Assembly (NCBI RefSeq): GCF_002933315.1
Contig: NZ_PDKT01000004.1
Location: 1-64,000 of the forward strand
DNA length: 64,000 bases
Direction: 5' to 3'
Source of the DNA: Candidatus Pantoea edessiphila
GTDB lineage: Bacteria > Pseudomonadota > Gammaproteobacteria > Enterobacterales > Enterobacteriaceae
The notes beneath the pieces are model-generated. The model was not told the DNA's origin. It searched no databases and was given only the letters and a program-made list of their open reading frames with translations. The position numbers and the translations under genes are program-made. How positions within the stretch are numbered: position 1 is the stretch's first letter; each line of letters opens with the position of its first letter. Shown piece by piece: positions 9,870 to 19,126 of the stretch.

Positions 9870-10417
9870 TTAAACGAAAATATCCCAATCTACTTCAACT
9901 ACTTTTGTATTTAGATCTATTTTTTTAATTATTTTTTCCTTTATCAACGGAATTAAAAGCTCTTTTTTATTGCATTTGCTATCTGTTTTTTTTTAATAAC
10001 AATTATATAATTCGCTTTATTTTCTATAAAATCAATAATAGTACCTATGTCATATCCTCCCATGTTAATTACCTTACATCCTATTAAATCTTTCAAATAA
10101 TAATCACCATTTTTTAATGGTGGCAACTGTGTATAATCAACTATAATATCATGGTTAGTTAATTTATCAGCAGTGTTTCTATTATCTATATTTTTTAGTT
10201 TTGTTATTATATATTTATTATGATATTTCCAATTACTTACTTTTAATATGTGCCATTTATCTTTAATCTTAATAAACCATGGTTGGTAGTAAAAAATATT
10301 TTCTAGTTTTTCGGTAAAAGAGAATATTTTAACCCATCCCAAAATACCATATACACTTCCTATTTTACCTATAATTACAGGATCATTAATAGTTTTTTTA
10401 ATTAGTTGTTTGTGCAT
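9870..10417 (-). CDS. rimM: Ribosome maturation factor RimM, split by a -1 frameshift
   Basis: RimM binds S19 and helps mature the 30S head. Reading from ATG at 10415-10417 gives 154 residues closing at TAA 9953-9955. The missing C-terminus ([20 protein letters not shown], then [10 protein letters not shown]) is encoded in the -1 frame and ends at TAA 9870-9872. It matches the E. coli end [30 protein letters not shown]. Joining the frames gives 182 residues, exactly the E. coli length. Two candidate slip sites precede the stop: a zero-frame A AAA AAG heptamer (9962-9968) and an A9 run (9986-9994). The N-terminal RimM domain and the PRC barrel are otherwise conserved. The start overlaps the end of rpsP by 20 bases. 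It may be recoded, rescued by transcriptional slippage, an early pseudogene, or a sequencing error. Confidence 0.85.
9962..9968 (-). promoter_or_regulatory. Candidate -1 ribosomal frameshift heptamer in rimM
   Basis: The minus strand reads A AAA AAG in the zero frame (codons ATA AAA AAG), the same heptamer that drives -1 frameshifting in E. coli dnaX. A -1 slip enters exactly the frame holding the conserved RimM C-terminus. The zero-frame stop follows two codons later (AGC TTT TAA). I did not find a strong GC-rich stem-loop downstream, nor a convincing internal Shine-Dalgarno upstream. Confidence 0.5.
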
Positions 10418-10682
10418 CTTGTTTTATCTTAGTATTTTTGAAAATTTTTGCTTGTTTAATTAATGTATAAACTTTATTTGACAATTGTGCGCCTTTAGTT
10501 ATCCAATATTCTATGCGTTTTAAATTTAAATTTAGGTTTTTTTCTTGACCACAATATACTGGGTTAAAAAAACCGACTTTTTCAATAAAACAACCATTAC
10601 GAGCTTTACGACTATCAGCAACAACGACTTGATAAAAAGGACGTTTTTTTGCTCCATGTCTTGCTAATCTAATTATAACCAT
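10398..10682 (-). CDS. rpsP: 30S ribosomal protein S16
   Basis: Assembly protein of the 30S body. The start [20 protein letters not shown] at 10682 matches E. coli exactly in register and has AAGGA about 7 bases upstream. A longer reading from 10721 would begin inside the inverted repeat and is rejected. The protein has 94 residues, against 82 in E. coli. The C-terminal extension (after [10 protein letters not shown]) seems to come from a lost stop codon and now overlaps the start of rimM by 20 bases, which suggests translational coupling. First gene of the rpsP-rimM-trmD-rplS operon. Confidence 0.96.
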   Translation of the reverse strand: MVIIRLARHGAKKRPFYQVVVADSRKARNGCFIEKVGFFNPVYCGQEKNLNLNLKRIEYWITKGAQLSNKVYTLIKQAKIFKNTKIKQDAQTTN

Positions 10683-10702
10683 AATTTTTCCTTGTTTTTT
10701 TA

Positions 10703-10765
10703 ATGAAACACCCGATTCCATAGTGTATCAATTAAATTGATACACTATGGAATCGGGTGTTTCAT
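10703..10765. repeat. 31-bp perfect inverted repeat upstream of rpsP
   Basis: Left arm 10703-10733 and right arm 10735-10765 are perfect reverse complements around a single central base. Arms begin ATGAAACACCCGATTCC and are richer in G+C than the surrounding spacer. It lies 20 bases before the rpsP ATG and begins about 8 bases after the predicted rpsP transcription start. No U-run follows on either strand, so it is not a standard terminator. Possible roles: a 5' stem that protects the operon mRNA, a translational control structure, or an assembly fold-back artefact. Confidence 0.9.
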
Positions 10766-10779
10766 ATTAAAGAACTCGC

Positions 10780-10808
10780 ATTTTACTTATATTAATATAA
10801 AAAATCAA
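10780..10808 (-). promoter_or_regulatory. Predicted rpsP operon promoter
   Basis: On the minus strand, TTGATT (10803-10808) and TAAAAT (10780-10785) are separated by 17 bases. The GC-rich discriminator GCGAG follows, as is common for stringently controlled ribosomal promoters. Transcription would begin near 10773 and run straight into the 31-bp inverted repeat. Confidence 0.6.
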
Positions 10809-10845
10809 CCTATAATAGGTTATTATGTAATTTTTATTTAGTAAT

Positions 10846-12207
10846 TTAATTTTTATAAAAATTTTGTGGAACCATATTTTTTATATATTTTGATATTTTA
10901 TGTATACTGCTTTTTTTCATTTTCTTTACTATATTTTGCATATCAGTAAATTGCTTCATGAGGCGATTAACATCTTGTACTTTCACTCCAGCACCATTAG
11001 CTATACGACGTTTACGTGAACCTTTAATAATTTCTGGATTTTCACGTTCTTTAATTGTCATAGAATTAATTATTGCTTCCATATTAATTAATATTTTATC
11101 ATTTATTTCTGGTTTAATATTATTTGATAATTTTCCTAAACCTGGTATTTTTTTTACTAAATCAGATATATTTCCTATTTTACGTATTTGTTTTAATTGT
11201 TGAAAAAAATCACTAAGATCAAATTTATCTCCTTTTTTCATTTTCTTAGTTAAATTTTCTACTTGTTCAACATCTAATTTATTTTCTATATCTTCTATTA
11301 ATGATAAAATATCTCCCATGCCAAGAATACGAGAAACTATGCGTTCTGGATAAAACTGCTCTAATGCTTCTATTTTTTCACCTACACCCATAAATTTAAT
11401 TGGTTTCCCAGTTATGTGACGAACTGATAATGCTGATCCTCCTCTTGCATCACTATCTGCTTTAGTCAAAATTATTCCAGTAAGAGATAACTTTTTATCA
11501 AAAATTTTTGCCGCATTAGCAATATCTTGACCCATCATAGCGTCAACTACAAATAAAGTTTCTATAGGATTAATTAATTTATGTATTTGTTGGATCTCAT
11601 CCATCATATAATCATTGATATGTAGACGACCAGCTGTATCTATCAACAAAACATCATAACACTTAATCTTTGCTTCTTTTAAAGCATTCTGCACAATATC
11701 AATTGGTTTTTGGTTAAAATTTGATGGATAAAAATCTACATTAATTTGACTTGATAATGTTTCTAGTTGTTTTATCGCTGCTGCACGATAAATATCAGTA
11801 GAAACTGTTAACACTTTTTTTTTAAATTTTTCATGCAAGAAATTAGCAATTTTAGCAACACTAGTAGTTTTGCCAGTACCTTGTAAACCAACTAATAATA
11901 TAATAGCTGGTGGTGCAACTGATAGATTAATATTGTTATTCTTTTCACCCATAGCTATAATTAGTTCATTCCTAACAATCTTAATAAATTCTTGTCCTGG
12001 CGTCATTCGTTTATTTACTTCTTGACCTATTGCTTTTTCTTCTACAGCTTTAGTAAAGCTGCGAACTACAGGTAAAGAAACATCAGCTTCTAATAATGCT
12101 ATGCGAACTTCATGAAGAGTTTGTCGTATATTTTCTTCTGTTAATCTACCTTTGCCACTGATATTCTTTAAAGTTTTTGATAAGCGATCAGTTAGATTGT
12201 CAAACAA
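10846..12207 (-). CDS. ffh: Signal recognition particle protein Ffh
   Basis: SRP54 GTPase that binds 4.5S RNA and signal anchors and targets inner membrane proteins through FtsY. It has 453 residues, equal to E. coli. The N domain is followed by the G domain (GLQGTGKTT near 106, DTAGR, TKAD) and the C-terminal M domain (from about 300). The RNA-binding helix-turn-helix retains SRKRRIANGAG. The M domain is unusually poor in methionine (about 6, compared with about 20 in E. coli), with Ile, Lys, Val or Leu in their place. It lies upstream of the rpsP operon, as in E. coli. Confidence 0.97.
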   Translation of the reverse strand: MFDNLTDRLSKTLKNISGKGRLTEENIRQTLHEVRIALLEADVSLPVVRSFTKAVEEKAIGQEVNKRMTPGQEFIKIVRNELIIAMGEKNNNINLSVAPPAIILLVGLQGTGKTTSVAKIANFLHEKFKKKVLTVSTDIYRAAAIKQLETLSSQINVDFYPSNFNQKPIDIVQNALKEAKIKCYDVLLIDTAGRLHINDYMMDEIQQIHKLINPIETLFVVDAMMGQDIANAAKIFDKKLSLTGIILTKADSDARGGSALSVRHITGKPIKFMGVGEKIEALEQFYPERIVSRILGMGDILSLIEDIENKLDVEQVENLTKKMKKGDKFDLSDFFQQLKQIRKIGNISDLVKKIPGLGKLSNNIKPEINDKILINMEAIINSMTIKERENPEIIKGSRKRRIANGAGVKVQDVNRLMKQFTDMQNIVKKMKKSSIHKISKYIKNMVPQNFYKN

Positions 12208-12670
12208 TTGTATCTCACTTAAAAATTAATTAGTATGGAGTTTAAATCTATTTATTTAATTATAACACAAAGTTATAACTAATTTTTTGTTTGATCATGT
12301 ACAATTAGTAATTTATTTAATTATCTTTAATGCTAAATATTGCTCATTAAAAATAATATAAAGCTAGTATTATATCTAATTGGAAAATATCCATAATTAT
12401 TTTATTATCATTAATGTAATTACGCATAAATTTTTGCAAGAATATATTCAAAAATACTTATTTAACATTTTGTAAGCATATTTGTATTTGTTTTACAGAA
12501 TCTTAAATCGAAAACAATAATTAAATCTTTGTTAAGTATTTTTAATACCTTAAATAAACAAACTGATATTACATTCATCACTATATGATCAACTCTAAAA
12601 CTATCTAATAATTTCATTATTATGTATTACTTAATAATATTGTTTTGCAAAATAATTATTTTATAAAAAA
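12208..12670. other. Intergenic, no recognised content
   Basis: An AT-rich spacer of 463 bases between gshA and ffh. In E. coli a large block lies here (including corB, grpE, nadK, recN and the ssrA region). Nothing recognisable remains, so the whole block was deleted or moved. Confidence 0.55.
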
Positions 12671-14245
12671 TTAAATACTATTCCTAATACGTAAATTGTT
12701 TATATAATTTTCAAAATTTAATAAATCATTATTTTCAATATTTTTCTGTTCAAAAATAGATTGTTTTGCTTTAATTTTAAAATCTTCTTCTGTTATCAAA
12801 TTTAGCGGTTCTAAACAGAGTAAATTATGATATTTTTTTGATAAAGAAATACCAGTTTTAATCATACCATTTTGTTTTATAATATCTAGAATACGTGCTG
12901 AATAAGTTAAATCTGGATTTTCAAAATATAAAAATAGCTGTTCACAAATTTTTTGATATTTCATATTTTTTTCATTTTTATCTAAAATTTCTGCTAATTT
13001 ATATAGATCACTGAAAATTTTTTTACCTATATCTACTAAAGGATATTTATGATTATTGCATCCTATATTAATTTTTTGATTTGGTTTTCTTCCTTCTAAT
13101 GTTACAATGTTCCAGTTTTCTCTATTATATTTAAGTTCTTCAATACTCATTTCAGATATATCCGATAAAATACACCAAATCAGAAACAAATCAAGAAAAT
13201 CAACTTGTATTTTATCAATACCTATAGATGAAAATGGATTTATATCAAGAGATCGGATTTCTATATATTCAATTCCATTTTTTATAAGTGCATTTGAATA
13301 TGATTCATTAAAACGATTAATACATTTAGGACGTATTGGTGAATAAAGTTCATTTTCAATTTGAAGAATATTAGTATTAAGTTGAGTTCTTTTTCCATTT
13401 TTATCATTTATTCCTAATTCTACAAATTTATTTAATGGTGTATTTAATGCATGTTTTATTGTATTAGAATATTCTTTAAGTGAATTAAAAGTTATCTTTA
13501 ATATATTTTGAGCATTATTATCATAACCTATATTACTTAAACGTAATGATGTTGCATATGGTAGCCAAAGAGTATCTTTATTATTTGTTTCGAAATTTAA
13601 AATTGTACTGTTATTTTTTATAAAATTAGAACAAATTGCTGGAGAAGCGCCAAAAAGATACGGTATAATCCATCCAAAGCGATAATAATTACGAATCAAT
13701 ATTAAATATCCTGTTGATATGGTTTCTTTACAATTTTTTAGATTTTGTAAATTAGCCCATTCTTGCCAAAATGCAATTGGTAAAGAAAAATTATAATGAA
13801 TACCAGATATGATTTGCATCATGGCACCATATCTATTTTTTAAACCCTTACGATATAGAGTTTTCATAAGACCGATATTAGATTTTCCATAATTAGCCAA
13901 TTTAATCGTACTTATATCTTTAATATTGCAAGGCATACTCAATGGCCACATAAGTTCATTGCTTAATATTCGAGCAACATAACAATGAATATCAGTTAAA
14001 AAAGATAACATATAATCTATTCTGTTATCTACTGGTGTAATAAATTCTAATAAAGATTCAGCAAAATCTGTTGTTATCCATTCATTTTTAAGAGCTGAAC
14101 CTAAAGCTTTAGGATGTTTACTAGTTGCAATGCTACCATTTTTTTTCACTCGTAATGTTTCACGTTCAATACCACGATTAATATTTTTTAAAACATATGA
14201 ATGATTTTCTAACCAAGATAGTGCATTAGATATATCCGGGAGCAT
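12671..14245 (-). CDS. gshA: Glutamate-cysteine ligase
   Basis: ATP-dependent joining of glutamate and cysteine, the first step of glutathione synthesis. It has 524 residues (E. coli 518). Proteobacterial GshA motifs are present: GIERETLRV near 25-33, TTDFAESLLEFITPV, WPLSMPC, KNRYGAMMQIISGIHYNFSL and EIRSLDINPF. A strong ribosome binding site GGAGG lies 6 bases before the ATG. It uses cysteine from the cys cluster in this window. Its place before csrA and the tRNA genes matches E. coli. Confidence 0.96.
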   Translation of the reverse strand: MLPDISNALSWLENHSYVLKNINRGIERETLRVKKNGSIATSKHPKALGSALKNEWITTDFAESLLEFITPVDNRIDYMLSFLTDIHCYVARILSNELMWPLSMPCNIKDISTIKLANYGKSNIGLMKTLYRKGLKNRYGAMMQIISGIHYNFSLPIAFWQEWANLQNLKNCKETISTGYLILIRNYYRFGWIIPYLFGASPAICSNFIKNNSTILNFETNNKDTLWLPYATSLRLSNIGYDNNAQNILKITFNSLKEYSNTIKHALNTPLNKFVELGINDKNGKRTQLNTNILQIENELYSPIRPKCINRFNESYSNALIKNGIEYIEIRSLDINPFSSIGIDKIQVDFLDLFLIWCILSDISEMSIEELKYNRENWNIVTLEGRKPNQKINIGCNNHKYPLVDIGKKIFSDLYKLAEILDKNEKNMKYQKICEQLFLYFENPDLTYSARILDIIKQNGMIKTGISLSKKYHNLLCLEPLNLITEEDFKIKAKQSIFEQKNIENNDLLNFENYINNLRIRNSI

Positions 14246-14430
14246 ATTAACCTCCGGCTTAAAATTAATTGATTTTTAAGGAATATCATTATTAATTGAT
14301 AACATTACTAGTTAAAAAATGCAAATTGAATAAATTTAACATTTATTTTAAATAAAATTTTTCTAAAATAAAGAAAATTATTCAATTAAAAGAAAACAAA
14401 AATACAAATTATTGTTGTTTATCAGGTAAT

Positions 14431-14504
14431 CGCATCCGGGAGGATTCGAACCTCCGACCGCTCGGTTCGTAGCCGAGTACTCTATCCAACTGAGCTACGG
14501 ATGC
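14431..14504 (-). tRNA. tRNA-Arg (ACG)
   Basis: The minus strand begins GCATCCGTAGCTCAG and closes with a paired GGATGC acceptor. The anticodon loop CTACGAA gives anticodon ACG, normally edited to ICG by TadA. The sequence matches E. coli tRNA-Arg2 almost throughout. The discriminator base is G, where E. coli has A, and no CCA is encoded, so the end must be added by nucleotidyltransferase. It follows tRNA-Ser in the same order as the E. coli serV-argV cluster. Confidence 0.97.
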
Positions 14505-14517
14505 ATTAATAGGACGA

Positions 14518-14606
14518 CGGTGAGAGAGGGATTCGAACCCTCGAGTAGTTTTTAACTACATACTCCCTTAGCAGGGGAGCGCCTTCAGCCTCTCGGCCAT
14601 CTCACC
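14518..14606 (-). tRNA. serV: tRNA-Ser (GCT)
   Basis: The minus strand begins GGTGAGATGGCCGAGAGGCT, has the anticodon loop CTGCTAA (anticodon GCT), a long variable arm (TATGTAGTTAAAAACTAC) and a matching acceptor stem. The discriminator is G and CCA is not encoded. It matches E. coli serV between gshA and csrA. It is presumably cotranscribed with tRNA-Arg 13 bases downstream. Confidence 0.97.
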
Positions 14607-14639
14607 TATTAGAGCTTTTATTGAGCTTTAATCAAATTG

Positions 14640-14670
14640 ATTATATCACTTTTCTATCAGAATAAGTCAA
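14640..14670 (-). promoter_or_regulatory. Predicted promoter of the tRNA-Ser/tRNA-Arg unit
   Basis: On the minus strand, TTGACT (14665-14670) and a perfect TATAAT (14640-14645) are separated by 19 bases, slightly long. The start would lie about 27 bases before tRNA-Ser. Confidence 0.55.
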
Positions 14671-14747
14671 ATATTTTTTAATTTAATTATAGTCTCTATA
14701 TGAAATTAATTAAAAGACTATAATAAAAAATAATAAATAATTTATTT

Positions 14748-14791
14748 AAAATTATTTGCCTCGCTTTGTTTTTAGCGAGGCAAATAATTTT
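14748..14791 (-). terminator. Rho-independent terminator of csrA
   Basis: A stem of 18 base pairs (14748-14765 with 14774-14791) has a GC-rich top (GCCTCGCT/AGCGAGGC) and an 8-base loop. It begins 4 bases after the csrA stop codon. The tail TTTAAATAAATT is moderately U-rich. It is one of the clearest terminators in the window. Confidence 0.85.
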
Positions 14792-14795
14792 CTAA

Positions 14796-14975
14796 TTAAA
14801 TATTTGTTTGAATTTCAGTTCGAATACGCTGATAAATTTCTTCACGATGTACAGATATTTCTTTAGGAGCTGTTACACCAATACGAACTTGATTACCCTT
14901 AACTCCTAATACTGTTACAGTTACTTCATTGCCAATTATTAGTGTTTCACCAACTCGACGAGTTAGAATAAGCAT
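14796..14975 (-). CDS. csrA: Carbon storage regulator CsrA
   Basis: Small dimeric RNA-binding regulator that blocks translation by binding GGA motifs. It has 59 residues (E. coli 61): [15 protein letters not shown] at the start, [17 protein letters not shown], and [10 protein letters not shown] with the RNA-contacting Arg. Only the tail (RTEIQTNI) differs. The ribosome binding site AAGGAG is strong and itself contains a GGA, which would suit autoregulation. It lies between alaS and the tRNA genes, as in E. coli. Retention is unusual for a strongly reduced symbiont. Confidence 0.97.
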   Translation of the reverse strand: MLILTRRVGETLIIGNEVTVTVLGVKGNQVRIGVTAPKEISVHREEIYQRIRTEIQTNI

Positions 14976-15219
14976 TATTTGCTCCTTAAAAAATGAAAAG
15001 AATCGGACTTACATGAAGGATTCATTTTGTTTATAACTCGTTATTGAACATTAAATAGTAATCATGAATTATATAAAATTGATGTATATAAATATACTAT
15101 GATACAATACACTTTATATTAGTATTCAAGAACACTGTTTTAATTTAGGTTTATTAAAGATTAATTTTAATTATAGAAAAGAACTCTAAGAATCTTTTCT
15201 GACATTCTTTTCTATATCA

Positions 15220-17865
15220 TTAGCATCGATTGGTAACCCATGGTTTAACACTTAATAATGTATTTTCTAATGCTGTTATTTTTTTACCACCTCCTTTTGC
15301 AAAATCTGATCTACCCCCTCCTTTGCCATCAATTTGCTTTGCTAAATAATTAATTAACTCATTTGCTTTAAAACGATTTGTTAAATCTTGAGTGATATTT
15401 ACTATTAATAAAATTTTATTGTCAATTATTGTAGCTAATACTATAATCGAAGAATTTAATTTATTTCTTAGTCTAATTACTATATTATTTAATGTTTGAG
15501 GATTAATATTATCAATTTTATTTACTAAAATTTTAATATTTTTTATTTCAATAACATTATCAATTAATAAATCAATTAATTGATTAGCTTGTTTGTCGTT
15601 TAATATTTTTATTTCTTTTTCAAGTGTTTTTGTATGATTTATTACACTGTAAATTTTTTCACCTACATTACTAATGTTGACATTCATTAAATTTGATATA
15701 TTATACAATTGTTTTTTAAATTCATTTATATAAATAAAAGCATTTTTACTAGTTACTGCTTCAATACGACGAATACCTGAAGCAATTCCACACTCAGATT
15801 TAATACAAAATAAACCAATTTCACTGGTATGTAATGCATGTGTACCACCACATAATTCTATTGAAATGTTTTCTATTTTAACAACCCTAACATTTTGACT
15901 GTATTTTTCCTTAAATAACATTTTTGCTCCTTGAAGTTTTGCTTCATCAAGACGCATAATTTTAGTTGTAATAGGTAAGTTACAAAAAATTTGTTTATTT
16001 ACTATTGCTTCAATTTTATTAATTTCGTCCTTTGTAAGAGGTTTGTAATGTAGAAAATCAAAACGTAAGTATCTATCATTTATTAATGACCCTTTCTGAA
16101 CTATATGACTACCTAAAACTTGATACAAAGCAGAATGAAGTAAATGAGTTGATGAATGATTTATAGAAATAAGTTTACGATTTATTGAATTAACTTCAGC
16201 TTTACAACAATCACCAATAGATAACATACCTGATAATAAGATACCTATATGAAAAATCGTATTACCATATTTCTTTGTATCTTTTACTAAAAATGTAGTT
16301 TTATTTGTTTTTAAAATACCTATATCCCCAATTTGACCACCAGATTCACCATAAAAAGGAGTTTTATCTAAAATAACTATAGCATCTTGTCCTAAATTTG
16401 AAATATAGCTTACTTCTTTTCCTAAAACGTAAATTGATTTTATAAAACTCAGTAAATTAAGTTGTTTATAACCTTTAAAATAAGATTTAATATTAGATTT
16501 TATGATATCATTATTATTTGGTTCAAATTTATTAAACTCGCGGGCACGCATTTGCTGTAATTTCATTTGTTTTGTAAAACCTATTTCATCTACTTTTATA
16601 TTACGTTCTTTACATATATCTTTAGTTAAATCAATTGGAAAACCAAAAGTATCATGAAGACGAAATATAGTTTTTCCATCTAAACTATTATTTTTTAAAT
16701 TTAGTATCTCTTTATTTAGTATTGATAGACCGAATTTTAACGTCTTAGTAAATTGTTCTTCTTCGATTTTTAATATATTTTCTATTTTAATTTGTTGTAT
16801 ATTTAAATGGTTGTTTTTTTCATTTAAAATTTCAATTAAAGGTTTAACTAATAAATGAAAAAAATTTTTTTTAGATCCCATCATATATCCATGTCGTATC
16901 GCACGTCGAATAATACGACGTAAAACATATCCACGATTTTCATTAGAAGGAAAAACGCCATCTGCAATTAAGAATACAGAAGAACGTATATGATCAGCAA
17001 TGACTTTAAGAGAATTATTATTAATATCTTTAGTACCAATTATTTGCGCTATTTTTTCAATCAATTTTTTAAAAAAATCAATTTCATAATTAGATTGAAC
17101 ATTTTGAATTACGGAAGTTATACGTTCAAGACCCATACCAGTATCAATAAAAGGCTTTAACAATGGCAACATTGTTCCATCTGATTGACGATCAAATTGT
17201 AAAAAAACTATATTCCATAATTCAAGATAATTATTATCATTTGATTTTAAATCACAATTTACTGTATGTTCTGAATCATGATCATTATAATGATATAAAA
17301 TTTCACTACAAGGACCGCAAGGACCAGTATCTCCCATTTGCCAAAAATTATCTGATAAATATGATATACCTTGTTCGTTGCCAATTCTAATAATTCTATT
17401 ATGTGGTATACCAATTTCATTGGTCCAAATATCGTAAGTTTCATGATCTGATTCATAAACAGTCACTAATAAACGATTTTCAGGAATATTAAACCAATCA
17501 TTGTGTGTTAGCAATTCCCATGCAAATAAAATAGCTTCTTTTTTAAAATAATCACCAAAACTAAAATTACCAAGCATTTCAAAAAAAGTATGATGTCTTG
17601 CAGTATATCCTACATTTTCTAAATCATTATGTTTTCCACCAGCTCTAATACAACGTTGAGAAGTTACAACACGTTTATAATAAGGTTGTTCTATAGAAAG
17701 AAATACATTCTTAAATTGATTCATTCCAGCGTTTGTGAATAGTAAAGTTTGATCATTATCAGGTACTAATGAGCTACTATCTAAAACTTTATGCCCTTTA
17801 CTACGAAAAAAATCGAGAAACATTTGACGGACCTCATTAGTACTTTTAATCATATAGTCATTCAT
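15220..17865 (-). CDS. alaS: Alanyl-tRNA synthetase
   Basis: Class II synthetase charging tRNA-Ala. It has 881 residues (E. coli 876). The catalytic domain carries FTNAGMNQFK, RCIRAGGKHNDLENVG, HHTFFEMLGNFSFGDYFK and GMGLERI. The editing domain has the zinc-binding HSSTHLLH and CGGTH motifs (about 570-670). The C-terminal domain ends with KGGGRSDFAKGGG. The first Met is at 17865, but the Met five codons on (17853, MIKSTNEVRQ) matches the E. coli start. The first ATG has its AGGA only one base away, so the second is also plausible. Confidence 0.97.
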   Translation of the reverse strand: MNDYMIKSTNEVRQMFLDFFRSKGHKVLDSSSLVPDNDQTLLFTNAGMNQFKNVFLSIEQPYYKRVVTSQRCIRAGGKHNDLENVGYTARHHTFFEMLGNFSFGDYFKKEAILFAWELLTHNDWFNIPENRLLVTVYESDHETYDIWTNEIGIPHNRIIRIGNEQGISYLSDNFWQMGDTGPCGPCSEILYHYNDHDSEHTVNCDLKSNDNNYLELWNIVFLQFDRQSDGTMLPLLKPFIDTGMGLERITSVIQNVQSNYEIDFFKKLIEKIAQIIGTKDINNNSLKVIADHIRSSVFLIADGVFPSNENRGYVLRRIIRRAIRHGYMMGSKKNFFHLLVKPLIEILNEKNNHLNIQQIKIENILKIEEEQFTKTLKFGLSILNKEILNLKNNSLDGKTIFRLHDTFGFPIDLTKDICKERNIKVDEIGFTKQMKLQQMRAREFNKFEPNNNDIIKSNIKSYFKGYKQLNLLSFIKSIYVLGKEVSYISNLGQDAIVILDKTPFYGESGGQIGDIGILKTNKTTFLVKDTKKYGNTIFHIGILLSGMLSIGDCCKAEVNSINRKLISINHSSTHLLHSALYQVLGSHIVQKGSLINDRYLRFDFLHYKPLTKDEINKIEAIVNKQIFCNLPITTKIMRLDEAKLQGAKMLFKEKYSQNVRVVKIENISIELCGGTHALHTSEIGLFCIKSECGIASGIRRIEAVTSKNAFIYINEFKKQLYNISNLMNVNISNVGEKIYSVINHTKTLEKEIKILNDKQANQLIDLLIDNVIEIKNIKILVNKIDNINPQTLNNIVIRLRNKLNSSIIVLATIIDNKILLIVNITQDLTNRFKANELINYLAKQIDGKGGGRSDFAKGGGKKITALENTLLSVKPWVTNRC

Positions 17866-18030
17866 ATCCTGTTATATAGAGTTAATAATAAAATTTTTAT
17901 TTTTTTACTAAAAAATATATATTTTATATCCAAATATTAAAAATAAATTAAAATTAGTATTGTTAATTATGAAATATTGAAATATCGTCTAGAAAGGTAG
18001 AATTGAATATTTTTACATAGAAAAATGATA

Positions 18031-19101
18031 TTACAAAACCTCATTATTTTTATTAAACGAATTTTCAAGCTGTTTATTATTAGAAGATTCAATTAATTTA
18101 TTAAGATTAGTGTTTAATAGCATTTCACGCAATTCTGTATCTATTTTATTCGCTATTGTCGTGTGATTTTTTAAAAATTCACTAGCATTTAATTTACCTT
18201 GACCAATTTTGTGTTCTTTATAACTATACCAAGAACCTGATTTATCAACTACTCCATGTTTTACACCTAAATCTATTAATTCACCAAAAATATTGATACC
18301 TGCTCCGTACATAATTTGAAAATCAGCTTGCTTAAATGGAACTGCTATTTTATTTTTTACTACTTTAACACGAGTTTCACTACCAATAACATTATCTCCT
18401 TCTTTAATTACACCAATTCTACGAATATCAAGACGAATAGAAGCATAAAATTTTAGCGCATTACCACCAGTAGTAGTTTCTGGATTACCAAATATAACAC
18501 CTATTTTCATACGAATTTGATTTATAAATATTAATAAAGTATTAGATTGTTTAAGGTTACCAGCTAACTTACGCATTGCTTGACTCATCATACGTGCTGC
18601 AAGTCCCATATGGGATGCACCTATTTCACCTTCAATTTCCGCTTTAGGAGTTAATGCGGCTACAGAATCAACAACTATAACATCTACAGCACCTGAACGT
18701 GCTAAAACATCACAAATTTCTAATGCTTGTTCGCCAGTATCTGGTTGCGAACATAATAAATTATCAATATCAACACCAAGTTTTTTAGCATAAGTTGGAT
18801 CTAAAGCATGCTCAGCATCAATAAAAGCACAAGTTTTTCCTTTAAGTTGAGCGGCTGCAATAACTTGAAGCGTTAATGTAGTTTTACCAGATGATTCAGG
18901 ACCATATATTTCTACAATACGACCTAAAGGAAGACCTCCTGCACCTAATGCAATATCTAATGATAAAGAACCTGTCGATATAGTTTCTACATTCATTGAA
19001 CGGTCTTCTCCTAAACGCATTATAGAGCCTTTACCAAATTGTTTTTCAATATGAGATAGTACAGCGGCTAGTGTTTTCTCTTTATTCTCATCAATTGCCA
19101 T
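18031..19101 (-). CDS. recA: Recombinase RecA
   Basis: Strand-exchange protein of homologous recombination and co-protease of LexA. It has 356 residues (E. coli 353). Walker [10 protein letters not shown] lies near 66-74, with loop L1 ([10 protein letters not shown]), Walker B ([10 protein letters not shown]) and loop L2 ([20 protein letters not shown]). The basic C-terminal region is present, and the usual acidic tail is replaced by an Asn-rich stretch. It starts 25 bases after pncC in the same direction, with GGAGAT before the ATG. recX is missing between recA and alaS. No LexA box is visible. Confidence 0.98.
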   Translation of the reverse strand: MAIDENKEKTLAAVLSHIEKQFGKGSIMRLGEDRSMNVETISTGSLSLDIALGAGGLPLGRIVEIYGPESSGKTTLTLQVIAAAQLKGKTCAFIDAEHALDPTYAKKLGVDIDNLLCSQPDTGEQALEICDVLARSGAVDVIVVDSVAALTPKAEIEGEIGASHMGLAARMMSQAMRKLAGNLKQSNTLLIFINQIRMKIGVIFGNPETTTGGNALKFYASIRLDIRRIGVIKEGDNVIGSETRVKVVKNKIAVPFKQADFQIMYGAGINIFGELIDLGVKHGVVDKSGSWYSYKEHKIGQGKLNASEFLKNHTTIANKIDTELREMLLNTNLNKLIESSNNKQLENSFNKNNEVL

Positions 19102-19126
19102 TTAATCTCCTTTTTTTATTAACTAA

